A DNA stretch of 7,428 nt, taken from contig CAIXDB010000117.1 in NCBI GenBank assembly GCA_903918125.1, positions 1 to 7,428 on the forward strand, given 5' to 3'. The stretch's first letter is position 1. The number at the start of each line of letters is the position of its first letter. Positions 1-6,580 of the stretch are shown here, piece by piece. The translations under genes and the position numbers were made by a program. Origin of the DNA: an uncultured bacterium (GTDB lineage: Bacteria; Patescibacteria; Paceibacteria; UBA9973; Zambryskibacteraceae). A model generated the notes under the pieces. It was not told the origin of the DNA and did not search any database. It saw only the letters and a program-made list of their open reading frames with translations.

Positions 1-4
1 GCTG

Positions 5-86
5 TGCGTAGAGAGGGACTCGTACCCCCGAAGGCCGAAGCCGCGTGGTTTACAGCCACGAGTAATTGCCGCTATACGATCTACGC
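5..86 (-). tRNA. tRNA-Tyr, anticodon GTA (class II, long variable arm)
   Basis: Reads tyrosine codons UAC and UAU during translation. On the minus strand the acceptor stem is GCGTAGA (86-80) paired with TCTACGC (12-6), with discriminator A at position 5. The D arm has a 3-bp stem GTA/TAC and the conserved A14, G15 and G18G19. The anticodon stem is CGTGG/CCACG around the loop CTGTAAA, which places anticodon GTA at 53-51. A GGC/GCC variable arm with a TTCG loop follows, as expected for bacterial tRNA-Tyr. The T stem is GGGGG/CCCTC. G1-C72 and A73 fit bacterial tyrosyl-tRNA synthetase identity. The sequence after A73 is CAGC, so CCA is not encoded and must be added enzymatically. The T loop reads TACGAGT rather than TTCGAGT, which is unusual. 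It lies 41 bp downstream of clpB on the same strand. I see no convincing promoter of its own, so read-through from clpB is possible. Confidence 0.93.
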
Positions 87-127
87 ATTTTGTGGTATTA
101 TTTTTTGCCACAATTATTCTTACGTTT

Positions 128-2815
128 CTATGTTACCATACTTTCCCCCACAAAACTATTGTTCATGCCGTTTGCGAACACTGCGCCGCGACGGCCTTTT
201 TTGACGTTAAACGTAAACTTGCCGTCGGCAATGTCGACGCAGACTGTGCCACCTTTCAGCACACCGCGACTGACCATAAGCGAGGCGATCGGCGTGAGAA
301 TCTGCGATTGGATGAGACGTTTGAGTGGACGCGCGCCGTATTGCGGACTGTAGCCTTCGGCAGCAAGCTTGTCGAACACAGCCGGACTAAACGCGACAGT
401 GATTTCTTTCTCGCGAAGTCGCGCAAGCACAATGTCCATCTGCAACTTCACGATTTCGGCGATTGCCTCCTTATTCAAAATATCGAACACGATTATTTCA
501 TCAAGACGATTCAAAAACTCCGGTCGGAAGTGGTCCTTCAGCGCGTCGAGCACTTTCGTTTTAGCATCTTCGTAGCTCGCCTTCTCGCTTGTGTCCGCGG
601 CAAAACCGATTTTCTCCATTTTGTCGATGTATCGCGCGCCGATATTCGAAGTCAAAATAATGACTGTGTTGCGAAAATTCACCACTCTCCCCTTCGCGTC
701 GGTCAGCCGGCCGTTGTCGAGCACCTGTAACAAAATATTGAACACTTCGGGATGCGCTTTTTCTATCTCGTCAAACAGCACCACCGAATACGGTCGGTGT
801 CTGATCTGCTCGGTGAACGCACCGCCCTCCTCGTAGCCAACGTAGCCCGCCGGCGCGCCGATGAGCTTCGACACAGAGTGTTTCTCCATGAACTCGGACA
901 TGTCCACGCGGATGAGTGCTTTGTCGTCGTCGAACATAAACTGCGCGAGCGCTTTGGTCAGTTCAGTTTTCCCCACCCCGGTCGGTCCAAGAAACAGGAA
1001 CGAGCCAATTGGTCGCTGTGGGTCGGCGATACCTGCGCGCGCACGTTTGATAGTGTCCGCGATTTTCTGAACCGCTTCATTTTGCCCAACGATGCGTTTC
1101 TTCAACTCGTCTTCCATGCGATTCAGTTTGTCCGCTTCCTCCTCGAGCATGCGCGTGACCGGCACGCCCGTCCATTTCGACACGATCATAGCAATGTCAT
1201 TTTCTGTAATTTCCTCTTTCAAAATTCGTCGCGATGACTGGAGTTTTTTCAAGCGCTTGCTTTTCATATCCAAATCTTTTTCCAGCGCCGGTATCGTGCC
1301 GTATCGTATCTCCGCAGCCCGCGCCAAATCCGTCGTCGCCTCCGCTTTCTCCGCCTCGCGACGCAACTCCTCGAGCTGTTTTTTAATCGCTTTGATGTCC
1401 GTGACCGTTTCCTTTTCGTTGTTCCATTTCAGTTCAATCTCCGCAGTTTCCTCTTTCAAATCTGCAATCGCCGTTTCGATTTCTTTCACCCGTGCGCGAG
1501 ATTTTGGATCAGTTTCCTTTTTCAGTGCTTCGTATTCTATTTGCAATTTCACGATTTTCGAATGCGCATCCTGCAAAAGCGGCGGCATATTTTCGAGCGC
1601 GATTTTCAAATACGACGCCGACTCGTCAATCAAATCCACCGCCTTGTCCGGCAAAAATCTGTCCGTGATGTATCGCGCCGAGAGATTCACAGCGGCAACA
1701 ATCGCCTCATCCGTGATGCGCACGCCGTGGTACAGTTCATATTTTTCTTTCAACCCGCGCATGATGGTAATCGCGTCCGGAATGGACGGCTCACTGACAA
1801 ACACCGGCTGGAAACGTCGCGACAGCGCCGGATCTTTTTCGATGTGTTTCTGATATTCTTTCAGTGTCGTTGCGCCGATCGCCCGCAATTCTCCGCGAGC
1901 CAGCGCCGGCTTCAACATGTTGGACGCGTCGAGCGAGCCCTCTGCCGCACCCGCACCGACGATGGTGTGAATCTCATCGACGAACAAAATAATTTTGCCG
2001 TCGGACTTCTCAACTTCCTTCAAAATGTTTTTCAAACGTTCCTCAAACTCACCGCGATATTTTGTACCGGCAACAAGCAACCCGAGGTCGAGCGAGACGA
2101 GCTCTTTGTCTTTCAGCGACTCCGGCACGTCCGCCATGCTCATGCGTATCGCCAGTCCTTCGGCAATCGCCGTCTTGCCCACACCCGCCTCGCCGATGAG
2201 AATCGGATTATTTTTCGTGCGTCGCGACAATATTTGTATGATGCGCGAAATTTCGTCGTCGCGTCCGATGACCGGATCGAGTTTGTTTTGCTGTGCAAGT
2301 CTGGTAAGCGAGCGTGTGTATTTCGTCAGTGCCTTGAACTTTTTCGGCATTACAGGTTCGGTCCCGCGCGTACTTTTCAACTCCTCCAACACTTTCAACA
2401 CCGACGGTTTGTCGATTTTAAATTTAATCAAAATGTCTCGCGCAGGCGACGGCACGTCGATGACCGACAAAAACAAATGTTCCGTCGACACAAACTCGTC
2501 ATGCATGTCCGTGGCGATTTTGCCCGACATTTCGATGACTTGCGCAAGCTCCGGCGTGAGATAAATCTGATACGATGCAGAGAGCGTTTGACCCGACTCC
2601 GTTCCTTCAATGACATCGAGAATAGTATCGGTCAGCAACACGCCATCCACGTCCATTTTATCGAGAAGCGACGGCACAATACTCTCGTCCTGCAAGACAA
2701 GCGCGGTCAGCAAATGCAGCGGACTGACGTGATTTTGTCCGCGCTCAATAGCCAGCTCGTGCGCTTTTCGGATGGCTTCCTTTGCTTTTGTTGTGAATTG
2801 TCCAAATGGTGGCAT
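128..2815 (-). CDS. clpB: ClpB-type AAA+ protein disaggregase (Hsp100), with a ClpC-like IGF loop
   Basis: Hexameric cytoplasmic ATPase that threads aggregated proteins through a central pore, normally with DnaK. The 895-residue product has a double-repeat Clp N domain (about 1-145). AAA+ module 1 has Walker A GEAGVGKT (208-215), Walker B ILFVDE (276-281), pore loop KYRG (252-255) and arginine finger RRF (333-335). A long coiled-coil middle domain (about 402-530) includes [12 protein letters not shown], close to E. coli ClpB. AAA+ module 2 has Walker A GPTGVGKT (610-617), pore loop GYVG (657-660), Walker B VVLFDE (678-683) and sensor-2 GAR (827-829). Length and middle domain identify ClpB rather than ClpC. 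Residues 733-746 add a short segment with IGF at 736-738, where ClpC carries its ClpP-binding loop. The frame is open to a TTG at 2848, but that lies about 5 nt from the predicted transcript start. The ATG at 2815 begins the family-like [15 protein letters not shown] and leaves a leader of about 38 nt. A C-terminal tail of about 20 residues is not typical. Confidence 0.96.
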   Translation of the reverse strand: MPPFGQFTTKAKEAIRKAHELAIERGQNHVSPLHLLTALVLQDESIVPSLLDKMDVDGVLLTDTILDVIEGTESGQTLSASYQIYLTPELAQVIEMSGKIATDMHDEFVSTEHLFLSVIDVPSPARDILIKFKIDKPSVLKVLEELKSTRGTEPVMPKKFKALTKYTRSLTRLAQQNKLDPVIGRDDEISRIIQILSRRTKNNPILIGEAGVGKTAIAEGLAIRMSMADVPESLKDKELVSLDLGLLVAGTKYRGEFEERLKNILKEVEKSDGKIILFVDEIHTIVGAGAAEGSLDASNMLKPALARGELRAIGATTLKEYQKHIEKDPALSRRFQPVFVSEPSIPDAITIMRGLKEKYELYHGVRITDEAIVAAVNLSARYITDRFLPDKAVDLIDESASYLKIALENMPPLLQDAHSKIVKLQIEYEALKKETDPKSRARVKEIETAIADLKEETAEIELKWNNEKETVTDIKAIKKQLEELRREAEKAEATTDLARAAEIRYGTIPALEKDLDMKSKRLKKLQSSRRILKEEITENDIAMIVSKWTGVPVTRMLEEEADKLNRMEDELKKRIVGQNEAVQKIADTIKRARAGIADPQRPIGSFLFLGPTGVGKTELTKALAQFMFDDDKALIRVDMSEFMEKHSVSKLIGAPAGYVGYEEGGAFTEQIRHRPYSVVLFDEIEKAHPEVFNILLQVLDNGRLTDAKGRVVNFRNTVIILTSNIGARYIDKMEKIGFAADTSEKASYEDAKTKVLDALKDHFRPEFLNRLDEIIVFDILNKEAIAEIVKLQMDIVLARLREKEITVAFSPAVFDKLAAEGYSPQYGARPLKRLIQSQILTPIASLMVSRGVLKGGTVCVDIADGKFTFNVKKGRRGAVFANGMNNSFVGESMVT

Positions 2816-2859
2816 GATTTTATACTCAATATTACAAACTGTATACAATAACAGCTCTT

Positions 2860-2887
2860 ATTATATTACATTTTTCGATGGAGTCAA
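2860..2887 (-). promoter_or_regulatory. Promoter of clpB (vegetative sigma-70 type)
   Basis: The -35 box TTGACT (2887-2882) is separated by 16 bp from a perfect -10 box TATAAT (2865-2860), predicting transcription from about 2853. The -35 box begins at the first base after the TAG stop of the upstream HtrA-like gene. No CIRCE inverted repeat is visible, so the sequence gives no sign of HrcA heat-shock control. The leader contains the small palindrome TGTATACA, of unknown meaning. Confidence 0.75.
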
Positions 2888-3730
2888 CTATGGAATCGAC
2901 TGAACGAGTGTCGGCAATTCGCGTTTCAGCACCGTGACCGAGGTGAAAGATTTTGACATTCCGTCTGCCGGTTCAAAACCGAAAATTTCGCCGGAAAGAT
3001 TGATGAGCGGACTGCCGATGACCGCGTCTTTTGTCGACACATCGGTCAGCACGGCAGAAATGTACGGCGCGGTGGTGGACCCTACAGTGCCGTTTTTCGT
3101 GGCAAGCGACACGACGCGACCGACAGCCACGGCGTTCGTCGTATCACCGCCGAGCATGATGACCGTCTGCCCGAGTTGCGCGTCAGCCGAGGCGAGTGTC
3201 GCCGGCACAAACTGACTCGTGGTCGTGGATTGTTTCAATGGTACGAAAAGTAGAAACATCGTACTCTTGTCGACGCCGACAGGATTCAAACCGAGCATCA
3301 AACCATTCGGAAGGATCGCCGAGTACGTGTTGCCCGCAGTGACGGTTTGTCTCGGCATGGCGATTTGGCCGTCCTTTGTCAGCACCACACCGATACCGAA
3401 AAAGTTTGTCGTGCCGTCCGACGGATTATTTTCCTCGATGCGCACAATGCTCTGCGTGTTTTTGTTGATGGCGCTCGTCACCTGGTCATCCTCGTTGACC
3501 ACCACGGTCGTCGTGACAGTTTTCGGCGCAGTCGTGACGGTGGAAAGAATTCCCGTCGTTGCCGGCGACACTTCGTCGATGGTTTTCTCCACCACTTGGT
3601 TTATGGTGTGCGTCACTTCCACCGGCGCTTGTTGGAGGAGTGAAAAGGTCATAATCCCCGTGGCGATGGACGTCACAAAGGTCACAAGTAAGACGAGGAG
3701 AATGAATTGGTTTTTGTTGAGGGATTCCAT
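2888..3730 (-). CDS. Membrane-anchored HtrA/DegP-like protein lacking the catalytic triad (predicted pseudoprotease)
   Basis: The 280-residue product has a short N-terminus MESLNKNQ, one membrane helix (about 9-31), a Thr/Val-rich linker (about 32-88), then a trypsin-like HtrA fold (about 90-275) predicted to lie outside the membrane. The C-terminal part lines up without gaps with E. coli DegP from memory: TDVSTKDAVIGSPLINLSG (229-247) against TDASINPGNSGGALVNLNG. The catalytic serine is replaced by Ile238. The usual NNHVV position reads PRQTV, with Gln128 for His. The usual DPRTD position reads DKSTM, with Met158 for Asp. Proteolysis is therefore not expected; peptide binding or scaffolding at the surface is the more likely role. 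No PDZ domain follows. The frame stays open upstream to 3805, but ATG 3730 directly precedes the membrane anchor and sits 6 nt from a promoter -10 box. No Shine-Dalgarno sequence is visible. HtrA ancestry is well supported, function is not. Confidence 0.85.
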   Translation of the reverse strand: MESLNKNQFILLVLLVTFVTSIATGIMTFSLLQQAPVEVTHTINQVVEKTIDEVSPATTGILSTVTTAPKTVTTTVVVNEDDQVTSAINKNTQSIVRIEENNPSDGTTNFFGIGVVLTKDGQIAMPRQTVTAGNTYSAILPNGLMLGLNPVGVDKSTMFLLFVPLKQSTTTSQFVPATLASADAQLGQTVIMLGGDTTNAVAVGRVVSLATKNGTVGSTTAPYISAVLTDVSTKDAVIGSPLINLSGEIFGFEPADGMSKSFTSVTVLKRELPTLVQSIP

Positions 3731-3736
3731 GAGGAC

Positions 3737-3765
3737 AGTGTAGCAAAATATGACCAACTGGTAAA
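3737..3765 (-). promoter_or_regulatory. Promoter of the HtrA-like gene, predicted leaderless
   Basis: An extended -10 element TGCTACACT (3745-3737) is preceded at 17 bp by a -35-like TTTACC (3765-3760). Only six bases, GTCCTC, separate the -10 box from the ATG at 3730, so transcription should begin at or within a base or two of the start codon. Confidence 0.55.
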
Positions 3766-3777
3766 CAACGAGGGGTC

Positions 3778-3786
3778 TGGTATAAT
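3778..3786 (+). promoter_or_regulatory. Extended -10 promoter of the 383-residue gene, predicted leaderless
   Basis: TGGTATAAT is a perfect extended -10 element (TG at 3778-3779, TATAAT at 3781-3786). The region 16-18 bp upstream has only a poor -35 match, which extended -10 promoters tolerate. Seven bases separate TATAAT from the ATG at 3794, so the transcript should start at or one base before that codon. Confidence 0.65.
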
Positions 3787-3793
3787 TCGCGGT

Positions 3794-4945
3794 ATGAAAA
3801 GCCACGAACTATACACGTTTGAAAAACCTGATAAAATTAATCCTGACCATATTGAACGCAAGTTTGAGCGTGTCCACACTGAAACTTCGGAAAACATGGA
3901 TAAGAATAGCGAACTTAAAAGAGCACAAGAACACTTACTGCATAATCCAAAACTGTACGAAAAATTTTTGAGAGCAACGTTGGATAAAGATATACATAAA
4001 AACAGAACGGGTTTGGTTCGAATTGAAAATATATTTGTCGCAGAATTACAAAATCTAACCGATACGGAAATTGATTCTGTTGTTCGTCAATTCAATCAAG
4101 GATTTAAACAATTTGTTTCTGAATATACAGGCACTCTGGAACTAACGTCTGAACAAAGAAGGAAAATTTTTGAAAATGATCAAAAAAACAACAAAGAAAT
4201 TCGCGGTAACATCCACGAAAACAGCATAAAAAACGTTATCGAATTTATTCGTGCACGCAAAAAGTTGCTCGACGTACATCCCGCTCAAGAATACGCATTT
4301 TATACACAAGAAACACTTGATGAACATTTTGCCATTGATCTTATCGAGTGTATCTATGCCGAAAATGGCGACGTTGATGTCATGAATCTCGTCCAAATAA
4401 AATCTTCACTGCCTACTGCCGAGGATCAGCAAAAAATAGTGCAAGATCACAAAGAATGGGTTACCTCCTCCGCTATGGATCTTGATATGTGGGAAAAAGA
4501 GTATTCAAACGGCATCCCGGAAAAACTCAAAATAACGGAACTGGTGCAAAATGCGGAAGCGGTCAGTGATGTGCTCTTCGATATGTGCACTGATCCAAAA
4601 GGATTCCAGTCGGATAAATTTATTGAGGCATTGGATTTTAGCACATTGAGTAACAAACACCGTGCATGGCTTCTCATAAAATACGGTGGTATGTTGAAAT
4701 CAAAAATTCAGGAAGCGGTAACTCAACAGATTATTCAGCCGGAACAAGCGGATGAAATCCTAAAAGCGTTGGAAAAGTTTGAGGAAGAAATAAAACAAAA
4801 AGCAAAAATACCGAAGAATTTTTCTCGCATTCACGAGATCAATTCAATTATTGCCGTCGGTGCAAAAGAAATTCAAAAGATAAATATTATGTCGCGAGAT
4901 ACGGATGAGAGACATAAAAAATTGGCGAAGGTGACACAAAATTGA
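3794..4945 (+). CDS. Unknown 383-residue protein with a possible PD-(D/E)XK nuclease-like motif
   Basis: I do not recognise this family. The protein is soluble, with no signal peptide or membrane helix, and is rich in charged, probably helical segments (for example 36-60, 245-262 and 300-340). In the middle, a helix with glutamates (about 140-155, HENSIKNVIEFIRARKK) is followed by strand-like EYAFYTQ (166-172), then FAIDLIECIY (179-188) and LVQIKSS (199-205). This order, acidic helix, Asp182 on a strand and then Gln201-x-Lys203 on the next strand, resembles the core of Mrr-like PD-(D/E)XK nucleases, where the last motif is often QxK. This is a motif reading, not a homology match. The start at ATG 3794 is chosen because of the TATAAT 7 nt upstream; ATG 3896 (Met35) is an alternative. 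The gene is clearly AT-richer than its neighbours and points the other way, suggesting separate origin. The promoter of the next gene overlaps its TGA stop. Confidence 0.85.
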   Translation: MKSHELYTFEKPDKINPDHIERKFERVHTETSENMDKNSELKRAQEHLLHNPKLYEKFLRATLDKDIHKNRTGLVRIENIFVAELQNLTDTEIDSVVRQFNQGFKQFVSEYTGTLELTSEQRRKIFENDQKNNKEIRGNIHENSIKNVIEFIRARKKLLDVHPAQEYAFYTQETLDEHFAIDLIECIYAENGDVDVMNLVQIKSSLPTAEDQQKIVQDHKEWVTSSAMDLDMWEKEYSNGIPEKLKITELVQNAEAVSDVLFDMCTDPKGFQSDKFIEALDFSTLSNKHRAWLLIKYGGMLKSKIQEAVTQQIIQPEQADEILKALEKFEEEIKQKAKIPKNFSRIHEINSIIAVGAKEIQKINIMSRDTDERHKKLAKVTQN

Positions 4946-4970
4946 CTTGTTTTTTAATAAATGGTATAAA
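4942..4970 (+). promoter_or_regulatory. Promoter of the 62-residue gene
   Basis: The -35 box TTGACT (4942-4947) and the -10 box TATAAA (4965-4970) are 17 bp apart, with an extended TG at 4962-4963. The TGA stop codon of the upstream gene (4943-4945) lies inside the -35 box. Predicted transcription from about 4977 leaves only 4-5 nt before ATG 4982. The small gene can therefore be expressed separately from its upstream neighbour. Confidence 0.7.
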
Positions 4971-4981
4971 TAAAAAAGATT

Positions 4982-5170
4982 ATGGAAAAGAAAAAGAAAT
5001 TTAACCCTCCTGATTTAGTTCCACTCCAACCAGAACAAGAAGTCCAAAAAGCGCTTGATGTGGCTGAAAATCGCTTGAATAAAAAAGTGATTGCTCAGTT
5101 TCACCGAGATACTAATGTTATCCTGAAGAAAATCGGGGAAGCCCAAAAAAAACGGGAGAAACAGAAGTAG
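4982..5170 (+). CDS. Unknown 62-residue lysine-rich protein
   Basis: I do not recognise this family. The protein begins MEKKKKF, continues with a proline-rich stretch (NPPDLVPLQPEQE, 8-20), then a probably single long amphipathic helix (about 21-60) ending in KKREKQK. It is strongly basic and has no membrane segment, cysteines or signal peptide. Its own promoter sits 11 bp upstream and a strong terminator starts 3 bp after its TAG stop, which supports it as a real gene despite its length. It shares strand and AT-rich composition with the 383-residue gene, 36 bp upstream. It could be a nucleic-acid-binding protein or a partner of that protein, but the sequence does not decide this. Confidence 0.72.
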   Translation: MEKKKKFNPPDLVPLQPEQEVQKALDVAENRLNKKVIAQFHRDTNVILKKIGEAQKKREKQK

Positions 5171-5173
5171 CAC

Positions 5174-5210
5174 CCGATGGCGGATTGTTTTTCCGCCATC
5201 GGCTTTTTTT
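5174..5210 (+). terminator. Rho-independent terminator of the plus-strand pair
   Basis: CCGATGGCGGA (5174-5184) pairs perfectly over 11 bp with TCCGCCATCGG (5192-5202) around a 7-nt loop TTGTTTT, followed by C and seven T (5204-5210). The T-run overlaps the TAA stop codon (5211-5209) of the convergent cysteine desulfurase gene. Read on the minus strand the hairpin is not followed by a T-run, so it should act mainly on plus-strand transcripts. Confidence 0.93.
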
Positions 5211-6468
5211 ATTTTATCACCTCCCCCAACACCTCCACAAGGCGGTCGAGGTCGGCGCGAGTCGTGTCGCGACCGAGGGTGAAGCGCAGAGACGAGTCGG
5301 CGCATTCCGGCTTGCCGAGCGCCGAGACGACATACGACGAGGAATTTTCGGCGAGTGTCCGACATGACGACGAGTACGAACACGCAATGCCCGCAATGTC
5401 GAGAGAGATGACCGTGAACTCCGCGTCAATTCCTTGCCATGATCCGTCGGCTGTCTGCTTTCCGAAACAAATGTTTATATTGTTCGGCAAACGCTCCGTG
5501 GCCGAGCCGTTCAAAGTCGCCTGCGGAAATTTTTGTAAAATTTTCTCGATCGCATAATCGCGCAATTCTGTCAATCGCGCCGACTCGCTTTCGCGCATCT
5601 CGGTCGCGAGTTCCAACGCACACGCCAGCCCGACAATGCCCGGCACATTTTCTGTTCCACTTCGCAGACCACGCTCCTGTCCCCCGCCATGCACCGTGGG
5701 CGAGAGTCGCACACCGTCACGCACGTAGAGCATGCCCATACCGCGCGGACCGTACATTTTAATACCGTCCAAGGTCATTATGTCCACACCGAGTTTCAAC
5801 ACGTTGAGTGGCAAGTACAACCCGGCCTGGCACGCGTCGGTGTGAAAGTACGGATATGTTTTTTCGCCATCCGTTTTTTTCGCGCGAAAATCCTGAATGA
5901 CTCGCCCGATACCGTGAATATTCTGGATCGTGCCGATTTCGTTGTTCGCGTACATGACACTGACGAGCACAGTGTTCTCGCGCAAGGCCTCACGCACGTC
6001 GGCGAGCGAGACAAGTCCGTCCGCGTCAACAGGCAGGACCGTCACTTCCCCATCGCGATATTTTATTTCCTCGCACACTTCGAGAATTGCCGGATGTTCG
6101 ATCGCCGTGACCACGAAATGTGGCACGAATTGCACCGTCGAATTTTCAGAAATTTTCCGAGGATGGGCATCATCCTTTTTCTCTGGCCGATAGTACGCGT
6201 CGAACACACCGAGCAACGCCAAGTTGTTCGACTCCGTTCCTCCGCTGGTGAAAATAATCTCTTTTTCTTGCGCCGACAAAATCTCCGCGATTTGTCGTCG
6301 CGCCACGCTCACCGCTTCCTTCGCAACCACCGCTTCGGTGTACAACGCCGACGGGTTCGCCCAATTTTCCGCCCACGGCGCCATCGCTTCCGCCACCTCG
6401 CCCGCCACCGGCGTCACCGACGCATAGTCGAGAAAGATTCGTTCGTCGATTTTTTTAGTTTCTTTCAT
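5209..6468 (-). CDS. Cysteine desulfurase, NifS/IscS family (PLP enzyme)
   Basis: Removes sulfur from L-cysteine to give alanine and an enzyme persulfide, which supplies tRNA thiolation or Fe-S cluster assembly in the cytoplasm. The 419-residue product is a full class V aminotransferase fold. It shows FLDYAS (12-17) near the N-terminus, the cofactor-binding FTSGGTESNNLAL (73-85), EHPAI with the ring-stacking His125, HTDACQAG (209-216) with Asp211 and Gln214, the Schiff-base lysine Lys237 in DGIKMYGPRG, RSGTEN (269-274), the catalytic Cys369 in SYSSSCRTL, and RFTLGR (395-400). The His usually just before the lysine (GHK or SHK) is Ile236 here. An insertion of about 20 residues (95-117) lies between the cofactor loop and the EHPAI motif. 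IscS, SufS or NifS cannot be assigned, because no scaffold or tRNA-thiolation gene is adjacent. The start at ATG 6468 gives the normal N-terminus; I see no clear Shine-Dalgarno or promoter. Confidence 0.95.
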   Translation of the reverse strand: MKETKKIDERIFLDYASVTPVAGEVAEAMAPWAENWANPSALYTEAVVAKEAVSVARRQIAEILSAQEKEIIFTSGGTESNNLALLGVFDAYYRPEKKDDAHPRKISENSTVQFVPHFVVTAIEHPAILEVCEEIKYRDGEVTVLPVDADGLVSLADVREALRENTVLVSVMYANNEIGTIQNIHGIGRVIQDFRAKKTDGEKTYPYFHTDACQAGLYLPLNVLKLGVDIMTLDGIKMYGPRGMGMLYVRDGVRLSPTVHGGGQERGLRSGTENVPGIVGLACALELATEMRESESARLTELRDYAIEKILQKFPQATLNGSATERLPNNINICFGKQTADGSWQGIDAEFTVISLDIAGIACSYSSSCRTLAENSSSYVVSALGKPECADSSLRFTLGRDTTRADLDRLVEVLGEVIK

Positions 6469-6483
6469 TCCACATAATGTATC

Positions 6484-6505
6484 AAAAAATCGCCGACTTG
6501 GCGAT
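6484..6505 (-). terminator. Second hairpin terminator between the SPFH gene and the cysteine desulfurase gene
   Basis: On the minus strand ATCGCC (6505-6500) pairs with GGCGAT (6494-6489) around a 5-nt loop AAGTC, and the hairpin runs into six T (6489-6484). It lies 16 bp before the cysteine desulfurase ATG. It looks like a back-up terminator for the SPFH gene. If transcripts of the desulfurase start further upstream, it would instead be a leader attenuator. Confidence 0.6.
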
Positions 6506-6520
6506 GATGAAAATTTTGAA

Positions 6521-6569
6521 AAATAAAGAAGCGTTCAGAACTGCTGGGGTATACCCATCTGAACGCTTC
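6521..6569 (-). terminator. Rho-independent terminator of the SPFH gene
   Basis: GAAGCGTTCAGA (minus strand, 6569-6558) pairs perfectly over 12 bp with TCTGAACGCTTC (6539-6528), followed on the minus strand by TTTATTT and more T. It begins 12 bp after the SPFH stop codon. The 18-nt loop (6540-6557) contains its own palindrome GGGTATACCC (6547-6556), so the loop can form an inner hairpin. Confidence 0.85.
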
Positions 6570-6580
6570 GAGGTTTTGTA

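Noticed and set aside
90..113. Hairpin TTGTGG/CCACAA between clpB and the tRNA, as a clpB terminator
   Set aside because: The stem is only 6 bp with a 12-nt loop, and on the minus strand it is not followed by a T-run.
1541..2851. A long open frame (436 codons) on the plus strand opposite clpB
   Set aside because: It mirrors the clpB coding frame, is full of Arg, His, Phe and Gln as expected from antisense reading, and has no recognisable motif.
2816..2859. CIRCE or other heat-shock operator in the clpB leader
   Set aside because: No TTAGCACTC/GAGTGCTAA repeat is present; only a short TGTATACA palindrome, too common in AT-rich DNA to call an operator.
4943..4945. Recoding of TGA to glycine, as in some CPR lineages (Gracilibacteria, SR1)
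   Set aside because: No gene has an in-frame TGA with homologous sequence continuing after it; the 383-residue gene would gain only four codons before TAA.
3794..5170. Toxin-antitoxin module reading of the plus-strand pair
   Set aside because: Gene sizes are not typical, there is no known toxin or antitoxin motif, and the small gene has its own promoter. It stays an open possibility only.
5689..6477. A 262-codon plus-strand open frame opposite the cysteine desulfurase gene
   Set aside because: Arg/His-rich antisense shadow of a GC-rich gene whose motifs on the minus strand are unmistakable.
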